Shown: positions 37,537 through 46,800 of the stretch, in pieces | Position numbering within the stretch: position 1 is the first letter of the stretch | Layout of the letters: the number at the start of each line of letters is the position of its first letter | From: Komarekiella delphini-convector SJRDD-AB1 | GTDB lineage: Bacteria > Cyanobacteriota > Cyanobacteriia > Cyanobacteriales > Nostocaceae | Assembly (NCBI RefSeq): GCF_014831675.1 | Contig: NZ_VJXY01000035.1 | Location: forward strand, 17,090 to 81,089 | DNA length: 64,000 nt | Direction of reading: 5' to 3' | The notes under the pieces: generated by a model | Databases searched by the model: none | Seen by the model: only the letters and a program-made list of their open reading frames with translations | Told to the model about the DNA's origin: nothing | Program-made: the position numbers and the translations under genes

Positions 37537-38177
37537 GATTTTGGTAATTTAACGGTTAAAGCAACTAAAGCTAAATACCTCAAATATTATGATATATCAG
37601 CTACATATCCAAAGCTTTGGAGAAAATATTCTTGACTTGCGAAAAAACTAATGTAACTTTATTTACTTTTTTATTAAATTAATATAATTTACTGTCACAT
37701 AAAAATTACATTGATATTGGAGTTTTTAGACACTCTAGACTCTACAGTATATTGTCCAAGACAGATATTATATTGGTTCTTAACTGTTGACTATTGATGT
37801 TTATTTGTACTAAAATTATCATCATCTATTTACATATTTAATATCTTTCTTGAGGCTGATTTAAGGCTGATATAACTTAACATAAATTGATCCCCAAATT
37901 ATAATTGAATTTATACATTACTCAAAATAGCCTTAATTTTCTCATAGAGAATCAATAGATTATTACATTAAATTATATCTCTCTAGAGTTAGATAAAAAT
38001 AGTGGTTTAGTACTAAGTAGAATGTTACCTACGCTAGATGTAAAGGTCGTTTTAGTCCTCTTATCCTTGACTAGGGTTATTCAAAGATTAGCCAACTAAG
38101 AAAAGCATAATAATTTGCCGATCAACCCGATTATTCAGCAAAATTAATCGCTCATTTTTAGTTGAAAGGAGGACTAA
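37537..38177. other. AT-rich intergenic region, no gene seen
   Basis: These 641 bases are strongly AT-rich with no convincing ORF, tRNA or strong hairpin. The last part before 38178 carries a TTGACT-like -35 candidate at about 38068 and a perfect ribosome site (GAAAGGAGGAC) for the lipoprotein gene. The long leader suggests regulated expression, but no operator is recognised. Confidence 0.5.
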
Positions 38178-38744
38178 GTGAACGTTTTGATAAGTTTCTT
38201 GAAAAAACTACGACTACGCCAGATGCTAACTATCTTTTTAGCTGGACTATTGTTGATAGTTAGCACTGCTTGTAGTGGGGCAAATGCTACAGGTGCAAAT
38301 CCGCAAAATCCTGCTGTGCAAGCTGGCGGCGCAAACAATCCTTACAAGGGTGGTGGAGACAAATATACCAAATATAGGATGTCTACAGATCCAAAAGTAA
38401 CGAATACAAAAGCCAATAAAGGACAAGACCAAGCTAGCTTACAGCTAAACTCACAATTGCTCATTGCCACGAATAGAGAATCCGAGCTACTTTATCCTGG
38501 TGCTGAGACACCAGCAGGTAGATTAAACAAAGAAGCAGAACTGCCAATCATCACTGATAAAGATTTTCGCCAGTCTGAACCAGGTGGTTTAATTCAACGT
38601 GAACCAGATTTAGGAACTCGAGTTCAAGAGCGACTTGAGACTGTGAAAGAAGAATTTGAAGAAGCTTCCGGCTTTTTGAAAGAAAAATCAGATGAGGCAA
38701 GTGCCAGACCGGAATTACAAAAAAATCCAGCGGTAGGCAGATAG
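38178..38744 (+). CDS. Lipoprotein, DUF6658-like, first of a pair
   Basis: The 188-residue protein begins at GTG 38178 after GAAAGGAGGAC. Its lipoprotein signal (KKLRLRQMLTIFLAGLLLIV) ends in STAC (Cys about 33). The mature part is polar, Gly/Asn-rich at first (GGANNPYKGGGDKYTKYRM) and then helical with ERLETVKEEFEEASGFLKEK. The next gene shares the same signal-region plan, so they look like paralogues. The call to a cyanobacterial DUF6658-type lipoprotein family is from memory of that layout. Function is unknown; an envelope-stress role is speculation. Confidence 0.7.
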   Translation: MNVLISFLKKLRLRQMLTIFLAGLLLIVSTACSGANATGANPQNPAVQAGGANNPYKGGGDKYTKYRMSTDPKVTNTKANKGQDQASLQLNSQLLIATNRESELLYPGAETPAGRLNKEAELPIITDKDFRQSEPGGLIQREPDLGTRVQERLETVKEEFEEASGFLKEKSDEASARPELQKNPAVGR

Positions 38745-38841
38745 AACTTTTATTTCGTCTCAATACACGAGATGGTAAATTAACTCTAAATGCCCCTTGG
38801 CTAACGTTTAACTTAGACACAAAAATGCAAGGACTAGGACT

Positions 38842-39435
38842 ATGAAAAAAATAAGCGCTTGGCTAAATAACATTCGTCCCGTAAAGATTTTAACTGTCTT
38901 TCTAGCAGGAATCTTCATCTTTTTGACCCAAGCTTGTGGTGATCCAGGAATAGCAAAACAACCACCACAGCCTGATGCTCAATCACCTTATACCAAACGA
39001 TACGATCCCACAAAAGATTATCCTCTCTCTGCTCCTGCTGGCGGGATGAATAACTTTAGTGATGTAGACCCCAGAGCCAGAGGAACTGAAAAGGCAGCAA
39101 ACGATAAATCTGAAGCGCTGTCGAAAAATGCTCAAAGGAATGTTGAGCAAAAAGGAATTGACAGCACAGAGCAATATGGGCGAAATTTTCAAAAAGGGAC
39201 ACCCCTAGGCGAAAGAGCGAAGAACTTAGGTGAAGATGTTGGCAGTTCTGCTGAAGAATTGGGGGAAGGAGTCGCTAAGGGAACTAAGCGCGGAATCGAA
39301 AATATCAAGGAAAACACTCAGAACGCTGCTAAAAGCTTGACAAAAAATGCCCAACGTGCGGGTGAAGATGCTGGGAAAAATATTCAGCGGACAGCTGAAG
39401 ATGCATCTGATGCTGTAAACAGGACAGTTAGATAG
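38842..39435 (+). CDS. Lipoprotein, DUF6658-like, second of a pair
   Basis: A 197-residue lipoprotein whose signal (NNIRPVKILTVFLAGIFIFL, then TQAC) closely parallels that of the upstream gene (MLTIFLAG). The mature part is hydrophilic. From about residue 95 it carries an apolipoprotein/LEA-like amphipathic repeat of about 11 residues: LGEDVGSSAEELGEGVAKGT, KRGIENIKENTQNAAKSL, KNAQRAGEDAGKNIQRTAED. Such repeats occur in desiccation- or membrane-associated proteins. It follows its partner by 97 nt and is ended by a good terminator. Confidence 0.72.
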   Translation: MKKISAWLNNIRPVKILTVFLAGIFIFLTQACGDPGIAKQPPQPDAQSPYTKRYDPTKDYPLSAPAGGMNNFSDVDPRARGTEKAANDKSEALSKNAQRNVEQKGIDSTEQYGRNFQKGTPLGERAKNLGEDVGSSAEELGEGVAKGTKRGIENIKENTQNAAKSLTKNAQRAGEDAGKNIQRTAEDASDAVNRTVR

Positions 39436-39459
39436 GCTAATTAAAATTAGTCATTGATT

Positions 39460-39490
39460 GTAGAACAGGCGAGAAGTCTGTTCTACTTTT
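39460..39490 (+). terminator. Rho-independent terminator after the lipoprotein pair
   Basis: GTAGAACAG and CTGTTCTAC form a perfect 9-bp stem with a 9-nt loop, followed by TTTTCTATT. It lies 24 nt past the stop of the second lipoprotein gene. Confidence 0.8.
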
Positions 39491-39696
39491 CTATTAATAT
39501 GGATAATTATTGCTAGTCTTTATTTTCTTTTCAAATCCAAAATATAGTATAAATATTTACTTAAATTAAAGTAATAACTGCTATGTATAGATTTCTAGCA
39601 AACCTAGTCAGTCATTAATTATAATCTAAATCCGGTAAGCTAAAGTAAGCTATTACGATACCATCCTTATAAATGTAAATCAAATCACATAAGCTT

Positions 39697-40062
39697 ATGG
39701 AGCCAGACTCTTTACAAACCGAGGTGATTCTGACGTATCCGCGTGAGTCCCTCGGCAGAGTGCAACTTGATTGGACACCCCAACCCGGAAACTATCTCGA
39801 TTTTCAAGGTAAAACCTACGCGGTTTTAGAGCGCCGCCATAGATATCAATTTAAGGCGGGGCGATACCGCTTGCATAATATTGCCATTTACGTGCAATCT
39901 GCTAAACGACCATCTGAAAAAAGTTTAGTACAGGGACGTTGGGTAATTGGTGATGCCACTTGCAGGTATAACGCTCATTCAGAAATTATTCGCTGTGCTG
40001 TCAACCCTGATGGCCCTTGCAAGTCTTGTCGCTTCTATGAAAACTTAGAAGTCACGAGTTAA
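39697..40062 (+). CDS. DUF6464-type cyanobacterial protein
   Basis: The 121-residue protein shows a beta-rich body (QLDWTPQPGNYLDFQGKTYA, VLERRHRYQFKAGRYRLHNI) and a C-terminal cysteine set (GDATCRYNAHSEIIRCAVNP, then GPCKSCRFYE) that could bind zinc. I associate this pattern with a cyanobacterial conserved family (DUF6464). It has no signal or membrane segment and is convergent with fmt. Function is unknown. Confidence 0.7.
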   Translation: MEPDSLQTEVILTYPRESLGRVQLDWTPQPGNYLDFQGKTYAVLERRHRYQFKAGRYRLHNIAIYVQSAKRPSEKSLVQGRWVIGDATCRYNAHSEIIRCAVNPDGPCKSCRFYENLEVTS

Positions 40063-40105
40063 GAGTTATTAATCCTCATCTCTCCATTTGTCTATCTCCC
40101 ACTCT

Positions 40106-41110
40106 TTAATTACCAGAGCCAAAGACTTCTCCTACAGTTAAGCGAGTACCATTCACAAAATCCCATCCCGACTGGGGACGTTTACCAGCTAGCTGAACCT
40201 CTCGTAACAGCAGAAAACCTTCTCCAGTTTGGGCGATCGCTCCAATTCCCTTAGCAATACTTACTACTTCTCCAGGGTTGTCTGATACAGTTGACAGATT
40301 CGACAATTTAGTAGCTATTTCTTGTAATTCTGATGGTAGCTCGCGATCGCAAGCAGAACCAAAGGGAACAGAAGCGGTGATTTTTAGCGGTTTGTTGCGA
40401 AAGGTAGCAGTGCAGTTAGGGTAAAAGCCCCTAATTTGATTGTGTAATTCGATAGCACTCTTTGACCAATCCAACACATAATCTTGTTTTTGAATTAAAG
40501 GTGCATAAGTAGCTTCTGAATTATCTTGGGGAATTGGTTCAATTTCTTTACGTTCTAGCTTCAATAAAGTTTCCACTAACAAATCTGCACCGATTACCGC
40601 TAGTCTGTCGGCTAGATCTTGGGCATTCTCCAGTAATCCAACAGGTGTAGTCGCTTTTAAGAGCATTGCCCCAGTATCCATCCCCGCATCCATTAACATA
40701 GTCGTGATCCCCGTTTCCCTCTCGCCATTATGCAGACACCACTGAATCGGAGCTGCACCCCGATATTTTGGTAAAATTGAGCCATGCAGATTAATGCAAC
40801 CCAACTTTGGTGTATCCAAAATTTTTTGCGACAAAATCTGTCCATATGCGACAACGACAAATACATCTGCGTCTAATTGTCTGAGTTGGGTTAAAGTTTC
40901 AGTATTTTTTTTCACCGATTGAGGCTGCCATACTGGTAAAGAGTGAGTGGTAGCAATGGTTTTTACTGGTGAAGGGATAAGTTTATTTCCGCGTTCCCGG
41001 CGTTTATCTGGTTGGGTTACAACTGCCAACACTTCAAATTCTGAGTGATTTAGTAATTTTTCTAAAGTAGGGACAGCAAACTGGGGAGTACCAAAGAATA
41101 CGATTTTCAT
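40106..41110 (-). CDS. fmt: Methionyl-tRNA formyltransferase
   Basis: Fmt formylates the initiator Met-tRNA. The 334-residue protein has the N-terminal [20 protein letters not shown], the catalytic Asn-His pair in [20 protein letters not shown], the catalytic Asp in MDAGMDTG and the C-terminal OB-like domain ([14 protein letters not shown]). The order and length are normal. Confidence 0.96.
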   Translation of the reverse strand: MKIVFFGTPQFAVPTLEKLLNHSEFEVLAVVTQPDKRRERGNKLIPSPVKTIATTHSLPVWQPQSVKKNTETLTQLRQLDADVFVVVAYGQILSQKILDTPKLGCINLHGSILPKYRGAAPIQWCLHNGERETGITTMLMDAGMDTGAMLLKATTPVGLLENAQDLADRLAVIGADLLVETLLKLERKEIEPIPQDNSEATYAPLIQKQDYVLDWSKSAIELHNQIRGFYPNCTATFRNKPLKITASVPFGSACDRELPSELQEIATKLSNLSTVSDNPGEVVSIAKGIGAIAQTGEGFLLLREVQLAGKRPQSGWDFVNGTRLTVGEVFGSGN

Positions 41111-41270
41111 TAGTCATTAATCATTATTCATTAGTTAATAGTAAGTGCGACCTTAATAACTGACAACTTATTCAACTACTACTTCAATGGTGTAGTGTAA
41201 AGCACCGTTGACTTTTGTAAAGAATAAGCTGTTATACATTTAAATTGCACATTACCTTGATATTCAGGTT

Positions 41271-41310
41271 GACTGTTAACCGTTAACAGTCAACAGTCAA
41301 CAGTTAACAG
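41271..41310. repeat. Heptamer-type repeat (CAACAGT/AACAGTT)
   Basis: GACTGTTAACCGTTAACAGT, CAACAGT, CAACAGT, TAACAG: a run of related heptamers containing an internal inverted repeat (CTGTTAAC/GTTAACAG). It is close in type to the ends of the elements at 2707 and 23388, but the element core is missing. Confidence 0.75.
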
Positions 41311-41933
41311 CGACAAAGAGTAGTTATGCAATTTAGACGCCCATTAGCTTATTAGTTGTTTGGTGGTCAGATATTTTGCTATTGGTGAAACCAAAAGTTG
41401 CTTGATATACTTGTAACTAAGCTGGCAGTTAGATCAGTAAATACCAACTGTGTCTTGCTTCTGGTGAATTGAATATTTTGACGATATCTGATGACAAACC
41501 GCCAGAGCATCTACCTGCTAAAATTCGTCGATAGTTTTGTCTCAAATTAGCGTTAACTGCGGTTTTGCTTTTAAAACAGGATGCTGTCCTGCTATTTGCG
41601 GAGCTAATATTGCAATTTCTGTCTTTTAGTGGATGACACCAATAGTTTTTGAGTAATATGTATTGTGTGTCTAGTTCCCAAGTTTTTTAAGTAACGCCTC
41701 ACATTTACCGTTATCGGAGTTTGTGTTGTTGTAGCAGGTATAAACCAGCTTCATAACTGCGGCTTAGTTACTATATTCTAATTTTTGACAGTCTCTCTAT
41801 CTGATTTTGGGCTGCCAGTATAAATGTTCTTAACTTCCCTTGGTAACACTTAATTCTGGCGGTATTGAGTGTAGTAATACAAATGGTATATCTCATGCAG
41901 TAATTACTGAGTTATCTGCATAATGACTATACT

Positions 41934-42018
41934 CGCATATTTTCGTAGAAAAATATTCTGTACCTACATCAATAAAACAAGTAACCAATAACACTTGAGT
42001 TTCGTAAAAATATGCGAA
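41934..42018. promoter_or_regulatory. Perfect 11-bp dyad upstream of the 42139 gene
   Basis: TCGCATATTTT (41934-41944) and AAAATATGCGA (42008-42018) are perfect inverted copies 63 nt apart, about 120-205 nt before the start codon. They could be paired protein sites or the stem of a structured leader. No known motif is matched. Confidence 0.4.
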
Positions 42019-42138
42019 ATTTGAAGCTAAGATCTCGTAAAAGCCTTTAGTTTCTTGTTATACATATAATCAGACCTTGCTCATTGCCGTATAGGCATTG
42101 CTCCTCACACAGCAACCACCCTTCTAAAGAGTCTACAC

Positions 42139-43434
42139 ATGCTTAAACCCCTTTTGCTGTCAGGATGGTTCCGCACGCACCCATTTCTTAATTACGTGGT
42201 CGTTGTGATACTGCTCGCACCTTTACTTGCGGCATCGGGTCACTCTACCGCAGCCAAATCAAGAGTAGCAAAGGTAACTTCAATGACTGGAGAATCTGAC
42301 TCTGTGTCAAATGAAGTGCTTGCTATTAAAGAACCTGATATAGCTGAAATTACCAAAGCAGATCAAACAAACTCGTTGAGAGAAGAATTTGATGTGCCAA
42401 TTAAAGAGACTGCTGTTGAGACACAAGTATTAGTAACGGATAAAATTGAGTCTTTAGTAGAGAAAGATAATTCTCTACCAAGCAGCGATGTGCCTACTGC
42501 TGATCCATTATCAGCAGTTGAACTTGCACCATTACCAAAGGTGTCTGCTAGTCAACTTAATTTAGTGGAAAAATTAAAAGCTGGTAAGGTTAAGTCTTTG
42601 AGAACAGAAAATTCTCAAGTAAGACAAAAGCCTATTTCTCAATCATTAGCAGCAGTTGAGCTTGCCCCAATTGCGAGAGAATCACAACCAACTACAACAA
42701 CGGAAATACCTGCTGAAGAAGCTCAAGCAGAACAAACAGATCCAATAGGAAGTCCTCATCCCATTCCTTGGAAATGGATCACAGCTACTCAAGAGACTAT
42801 TGGTTCTAAGGGTGGTTCTGGAGTGCGCTACTACCGTAGTGTACCTGTAGTTTCTCCAGATGGTAAATATGCTGTTTATAGTCGGGTGCAACTAGAAGTA
42901 AAACCAGAAATGTACAACAGTCGTGTTACCAGCGTTCTGTTTGTACAAGATATGCAAACTAAAAAGTTGTGGGTGATGGCTTCAACTGCTCCTGTTAGTG
43001 ATCCCTTGTTAGCTGTAAAAGCGGTGTTACCAGAACAGAGTGATACCAATGGGTCGATTGGGGTGTTAGTTCCCGTTAGCTGGTCAGAAAAAGGCGATCG
43101 CTTTTTAGCACGTAAGTTTAAAGGGGTGTTCAACACAGGCGATGCTACAGATCATGCAGTGATTTGGGATCGGCAAAAAAACCATGCCAACACTATTGCT
43201 CCCGCTCAAGAAGAAAATGAGCATGAGAAGATTGCGATATTGTTAGGTTGGAGTAAAAGCCAACCCGATCATGTACTGTTCCGTGCTGGTGAAATGGGCG
43301 AGGAAAACTGGCCCTTGGTAAAAGTAGCTAATGATGGCAAGACTGTACCGACAACAACAGATGCAGATCAGCCTATTACTTTTGGTAAAAAAGTTACAGA
43401 AGTTTGGGCAGGCCCACAAGTCGCTTATCGATAG
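42139..43434 (+). CDS. Secreted or membrane-anchored protein of unknown function
   Basis: The 431-residue protein starts with a signal or anchor (FLNYVVVVILLAPLLAASG). Residues ~30-210 are low-complexity, acidic and Thr/Ser-rich, with a duplicated motif (LSAVELAPLPKVSASQ near 123 and LAAVELAPIARESQ near 171). The C-terminal half is a folded, propeller-like domain (VRYYRSVPVVSPDGKYAVYS, VPVSWSEKGDRFLARKFKG). The gene has a long leader and ends with a strong terminator, so it is a single unit. No family name can be given. Confidence 0.75.
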   Translation: MLKPLLLSGWFRTHPFLNYVVVVILLAPLLAASGHSTAAKSRVAKVTSMTGESDSVSNEVLAIKEPDIAEITKADQTNSLREEFDVPIKETAVETQVLVTDKIESLVEKDNSLPSSDVPTADPLSAVELAPLPKVSASQLNLVEKLKAGKVKSLRTENSQVRQKPISQSLAAVELAPIARESQPTTTTEIPAEEAQAEQTDPIGSPHPIPWKWITATQETIGSKGGSGVRYYRSVPVVSPDGKYAVYSRVQLEVKPEMYNSRVTSVLFVQDMQTKKLWVMASTAPVSDPLLAVKAVLPEQSDTNGSIGVLVPVSWSEKGDRFLARKFKGVFNTGDATDHAVIWDRQKNHANTIAPAQEENEHEKIAILLGWSKSQPDHVLFRAGEMGEENWPLVKVANDGKTVPTTTDADQPITFGKKVTEVWAGPQVAYR

Positions 43435-43459
43435 TTTATAAAAAATCTTATATACTGCT

Positions 43460-43496
43460 CCCGTTGTTGCTATTGGTAACAACGGGAAATTTTTTT
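43460..43496 (+). terminator. Rho-independent terminator
   Basis: CCCGTTGTT and AACAACGGG form a perfect 9-bp stem with a 9-nt loop, followed by AAATTTTTTT, 26 nt past the stop of the 42139 gene. Confidence 0.9.
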
Positions 43497-43566
43497 CAAA
43501 GGGGACAGCTAACAGCCGTATGATCCAAAAGAGGTTCTGAGTTATGAGATAGCGTGAGGAATCAAA

Positions 43567-44076
43567 ATGATTGAAAATACCATTCCCATATCAACTCTCT
43601 TTATTGGGCTTAACGGTATCACAGCATTTTTTCTTTCGTATATTGCGGCATCGGAACGGGTAAATACCAGGGTTTGGCATGGTGAGTCTAAGCAAGATGT
43701 CGCAAAACAGCCCGATCCACTAGCAAACCCTAGTGCTTGGGCAGCTATGGTGGAAAATATGACTCAAAAGCTATTTCCCGATCAAAGAAATAATGATGGC
43801 TTACTGCAACGGAAGGTTCGCGCTCACGGGAATTTTGCTGAGTATGTGCCTCATGGATTGCTCTTTGTGTTGGTGCTGGAGTTAATGCAAGCACAAGTAT
43901 GGTTATTGTGGCTACTTGGAAGTAGTCTCACTGTGGCGAGAATTGCCCATGCATGGGGTCTGATCAAAATATATGGCCCTTCTCCAGCAAGAGCGATCGG
44001 CTTTTTTCTGACCTGGTTTGTCTATTTATTCGGCAGTTTGGCGTGTATTTATTACGGTGTTAAAGGTGTAATCTAA
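43567..44076 (+). CDS. MAPEG family membrane protein
   Basis: The 169-residue protein has four hydrophobic segments and the MAPEG signature QRKVRAHGNFAEYVPHGLLF at about residues 79-98, followed by LTVARIAHAWGL. MAPEG proteins (microsomal glutathione transferase-like) act on glutathione conjugates or lipid peroxides in membranes. Unusual is an insert of about 35 residues between helix 1 and the signature (NPSAWAAMVENMTQKLFPDQ). It is a single gene. Confidence 0.88.
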   Translation: MIENTIPISTLFIGLNGITAFFLSYIAASERVNTRVWHGESKQDVAKQPDPLANPSAWAAMVENMTQKLFPDQRNNDGLLQRKVRAHGNFAEYVPHGLLFVLVLELMQAQVWLLWLLGSSLTVARIAHAWGLIKIYGPSPARAIGFFLTWFVYLFGSLACIYYGVKGVI

Positions 44077-44249
44077 CGATATTTACTTCAACTGATTTTA
44101 TTTTTTTCAGCAATAAAGCGGCGTTACAGTGATGATGAACTGTGAACTGTTAAATAACTGTTCATTAATAAATGCTTCACTTGAGTGAATTACTGTTTAT
44201 AAAAAATACTAATTTCTCAACAAAGCTAATGTTATTTATCGTTGCTTTG

Positions 44250-44522
44250 TTATTCAGGTACAACTCCTTTCACCCGACGGATGGGCAAATTAGCAATTAA
44301 AGCTGTCGTTCGTTGGTTGCTTTCTAAGGAGAACTCTAAGCCTTCGGTATCAATTTCTACATAGCGACAGACTACATCTAGGATTTCTTGCCGCATTTTT
44401 TCCAACGTTTGAGGGTCTAAGTCAGCGCGATCATGGGCAATCACTAATTGCAGGCGACGTTTAACTTGAGTGCGACTGCTGTCAGGACCGCGAGAAAAAA
44501 GTCGTTCTAGAAGTTCAATCAT
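44250..44522 (-). CDS. minE: Cell division topological specificity factor MinE
   Basis: MinE stimulates MinD ATPase and drives its oscillation, so that the FtsZ ring forms at mid-cell. From ATG 44522 the protein has 90 residues: [12 protein letters not shown] (membrane/MinD-contact start), [20 protein letters not shown] (the MinD-stimulating helix) and a C-terminal beta domain. The frame extends to a GTG at 44576 inside minD, but the family start at MIELLERLF is clear. It follows minD by 35 nt. Confidence 0.95.
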   Translation of the reverse strand: MIELLERLFSRGPDSSRTQVKRRLQLVIAHDRADLDPQTLEKMRQEILDVVCRYVEIDTEGLEFSLESNQRTTALIANLPIRRVKGVVPE

Positions 44523-44557
44523 TGCAAATAGGTCTGGGGCAGAGACTGGAAAGTGAG

Positions 44558-45364
44558 TTAAACAATCTTTGTCCACAACAACCTTCGCAGACGGGCGAAG
44601 ATGTTGTCTTGGGACGAGTCGATCTCAAGAAATTGGATCGATTCCCCTTCCAATCTACGAGCAATGTTTTCAAAGGCTGTGGCAGCTAAAGAGGGAGTAT
44701 CCGCTAATACTAAAGGTTCGCCGCGATTGGTAGAGACAATAACGCGCTCATCGTCAGGAATCACCCCAATTAGGGGTATTGCAAGAAGTTCTTGAACATC
44801 TTGCACTGACATCATATCATTCGCCTGTACCATTGAGGGTCTGATACGGTTAATTATTAAATGAACACGCTTGATGCCTTGTGCTTCTAGTAACCCGACT
44901 ACTCGGTCAGCATCACGAACTGCGGAAATTTCTGGCGTGGTTATAACTAAAGCTTCTTTGGCTGGGGCGATCGCATTTTTAAACCCATTTTCAATCCCAG
45001 CAGGGCTATCAATGATTACGTACTGATACTTTTGTGCCAGTGCATTCACTAATAACTTCATCTGTTCGGGAGTGACTGCATCTTTAGAGCGGTTTTGTGC
45101 TGCTGGTAAGAGTACAAGGTTAGGTTGTCGTTTATCTTTCACCAAAGCTTGTTCTAAGCGGCACTCTCTGGCCAGAACTTCCACCGCTGTATAGACGATG
45201 CGGTTTTCCAGCCCTAGCAGCAAATCCAAATTTCTCAGACCAAAATCCGCATCAACTAAGGCAACTTGACGCCCTATTTTGGCTAAAGCCATGCCCAGAT
45301 TTGCCGAAACTGTGGTTTTACCCACGCCTCCTTTGCCGGAGGTAATTACAATAATGCGAGTCAT
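44558..45364 (-). CDS. minD: Septum site-determining ATPase MinD
   Basis: A membrane-cycling ParA/MinD-type ATPase that recruits MinC. The 268-residue protein has the deviant Walker [11 protein letters not shown] (residues ~8-17), [24 protein letters not shown] and the C-terminal amphipathic membrane-targeting helix [13 protein letters not shown]. Order minC-minD-minE on the minus strand is the normal operon; the gap from minC is 167 nt and holds repeats. Confidence 0.97.
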   Translation of the reverse strand: MTRIIVITSGKGGVGKTTVSANLGMALAKIGRQVALVDADFGLRNLDLLLGLENRIVYTAVEVLARECRLEQALVKDKRQPNLVLLPAAQNRSKDAVTPEQMKLLVNALAQKYQYVIIDSPAGIENGFKNAIAPAKEALVITTPEISAVRDADRVVGLLEAQGIKRVHLIINRIRPSMVQANDMMSVQDVQELLAIPLIGVIPDDERVIVSTNRGEPLVLADTPSLAATAFENIARRLEGESIQFLEIDSSQDNIFARLRRLLWTKIV

Positions 45365-45405
45365 GATAGAAATGCGCTCGATTAGGGTTCAGGAAATATA
45401 AAACA

Positions 45406-45448
45406 GTAAATGAAGTATAAAGTATGAAGTATCGTATCAAGTATGAAG
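45406..45448. repeat. Heptamer-like repeat between minC and minD
   Basis: ATGAAGTATAAAGTATGAAG and the following ATCGTATCAAGTATGAAG are imperfect copies of a 7-bp AGTATGA unit. ACTTCATCCTTTATCC further downstream (about 45490) is its partial inverse. This STRR block widens the minC-minD gap. Confidence 0.6.
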
Positions 45449-45531
45449 AAATATCTGAACTCCCTGATGAGGGTGAGGCATGAATATTTTCTTTACTTCA
45501 TCCTTTATCCTGACATCTTTTAAGTAAATAC

Positions 45532-46599
45532 TTATGGCTCTTGATTAATCCTAGTTAATTGGTTTCTAGAAAAATCAGTAGCTCTAGCGATGCGAATTCC
45601 TTGGGGCGTAATATGTGCCACTTCTGGAGAAAACTGCATCGGTAATTTCTCTGGTGCTCTGGCTACGGCATCTGCGATCCGCAATTGGGTTGGTTCCATT
45701 TGCAGGGCCATAATCAGACACTCGCGATTGCCTGCTGCACCAGCATGAGCAATGCCACGTAAGCGACCCCAGACTAAAATATCTCCATCTGCAATTACAA
45801 TACCACCTGGGTTTAAATCTCCTAAGAGAATTATTGTACCAGGATGACGAATTTCTACTCCAGAACGCACCGTCATTTCCAGGTAGAGGGCATCTGCTAG
45901 GGGTATAGCAGGAGCTTTTAATTCGGTCAGGGAAGTTGTTGGCTGTAGTTGTTCTACAGAATAGCCGGATGTGACGGCAGCGATCGCAGTTTGTCGACGA
46001 CTAGTCGAAACAGATGTTAGTTGAAGTTGGACTTCGCTTAAGGTTTCGGCGAGTTCTTGTAGTTGTCTGGCATCCACCAAGCGGTCATATGCCATCAGAT
46101 GCACTATGGTATTAGGCGATCGCAAGCGATCCCCAGCATTCAAGCGGTGCTTCATCTGTTGCCAAATATTAGACCAAGTAAGTTCTGAGGCAGGTACTTG
46201 AGATTCTGTTGGTAAAATTAATAACAGTCGTCCCTCCTCACTTTTCAACTGGACTTGAAGATTATGTACCTGATGCTTGAGTAATGGTGACTCCGTAGGA
46301 TTTGAATCAGTCAGGATAAAGTTTGGTGCTGCATCAGAAAAGGCAGGATTTGAATCTAAATCCGGGTTAGTGGGATTTGACTCTACATCGGGAGGTGCAG
46401 CGTTTGATTTTAAATAGAGGAGAACAGATTTTAGCTCAGCATCTGGAAGAATAGAATCTGATTCTGCATCAGCAACGGCAGAATCAGAATCTACATTAGA
46501 AGTAGAATTTAACTCTATATCAGCAAGGGTAGAGATTGATTCTGCATTAGGATGTGCAGAATTTGCCTCTAAATTGGGTATAGCAGAATCAGAAGTCAT
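45532..46599 (-). CDS. minC: Septum site-determining protein MinC with a nonapeptide-repeat N-terminus
   Basis: MinC blocks FtsZ polymerisation away from mid-cell. From ATG 46599 the protein has 355 residues. Residues ~115-225 resemble the MinC N-terminal domain (VQLKSEEGRLLLILPTE) and ~240-340 the C-terminal beta-helix (VRSGVEIRHPGTIILLGDLN, GRLRGIAHAGAAGNRECLIM). The first ~105 residues are not MinC-like: about eleven degenerate copies of a 9-residue unit (NSAHPNAES, DSAVADAES, DSILPDAEL, NAAPPDVES, NPTNPDLDS). The upstream frame to 46635 adds 12 residues and is not favoured. It is first of minCDE. Confidence 0.93.
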   Translation of the reverse strand: MTSDSAIPNLEANSAHPNAESISTLADIELNSTSNVDSDSAVADAESDSILPDAELKSVLLYLKSNAAPPDVESNPTNPDLDSNPAFSDAAPNFILTDSNPTESPLLKHQVHNLQVQLKSEEGRLLLILPTESQVPASELTWSNIWQQMKHRLNAGDRLRSPNTIVHLMAYDRLVDARQLQELAETLSEVQLQLTSVSTSRRQTAIAAVTSGYSVEQLQPTTSLTELKAPAIPLADALYLEMTVRSGVEIRHPGTIILLGDLNPGGIVIADGDILVWGRLRGIAHAGAAGNRECLIMALQMEPTQLRIADAVARAPEKLPMQFSPEVAHITPQGIRIARATDFSRNQLTRINQEP

Positions 46600-46800
46600 G
46601 CAGCACCAGCCAAAAGACGCAAATACACCGAGCAATTACCAACATTTAGATTAGTTGCATTCTGCAACCACATCCTCACCCTAGATAGTGATAAGTAGTT
46701 CAGAATGATCATCATCTTCACTTTTAACTCAGCGAGAAGTCGGAGCGGAACGCAAAGTATGATCGGAGGAAACCTCCGCTCAGAACTTTGTAAGAAAGGC

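Larger units (their letters stand above)
41111..42138. other. 1-kb intergenic region with repeats and a long dyad
   Basis: No convincing gene was found in this divergent gap between fmt and the 42139 gene. It holds an STRR block (41271-41310) and an 11-bp dyad with a 63-nt spacer (41934-42018), both listed separately. Near 42102 is TTGCTCCTCACACAGCAA, a small hairpin whose loop resembles the Yfr1 small-RNA core but without the rest of that RNA. The remainder is AT-rich without structure that I can name. Confidence 0.5.

Noticed and set aside
42095-42125. Yfr1-like small RNA core (CTCCTCACAC)
   Set aside because: Only the short loop matches. The flanking stem-loops and U-rich 3' end of Yfr1 are not present and the locus context differs.
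44218-44256. Stem AACAAAGC/GCTTTGTT downstream of minE as a terminator
   Set aside because: The 8-bp stem has a long loop and no T-tract on the minus strand, so termination there is not supported.
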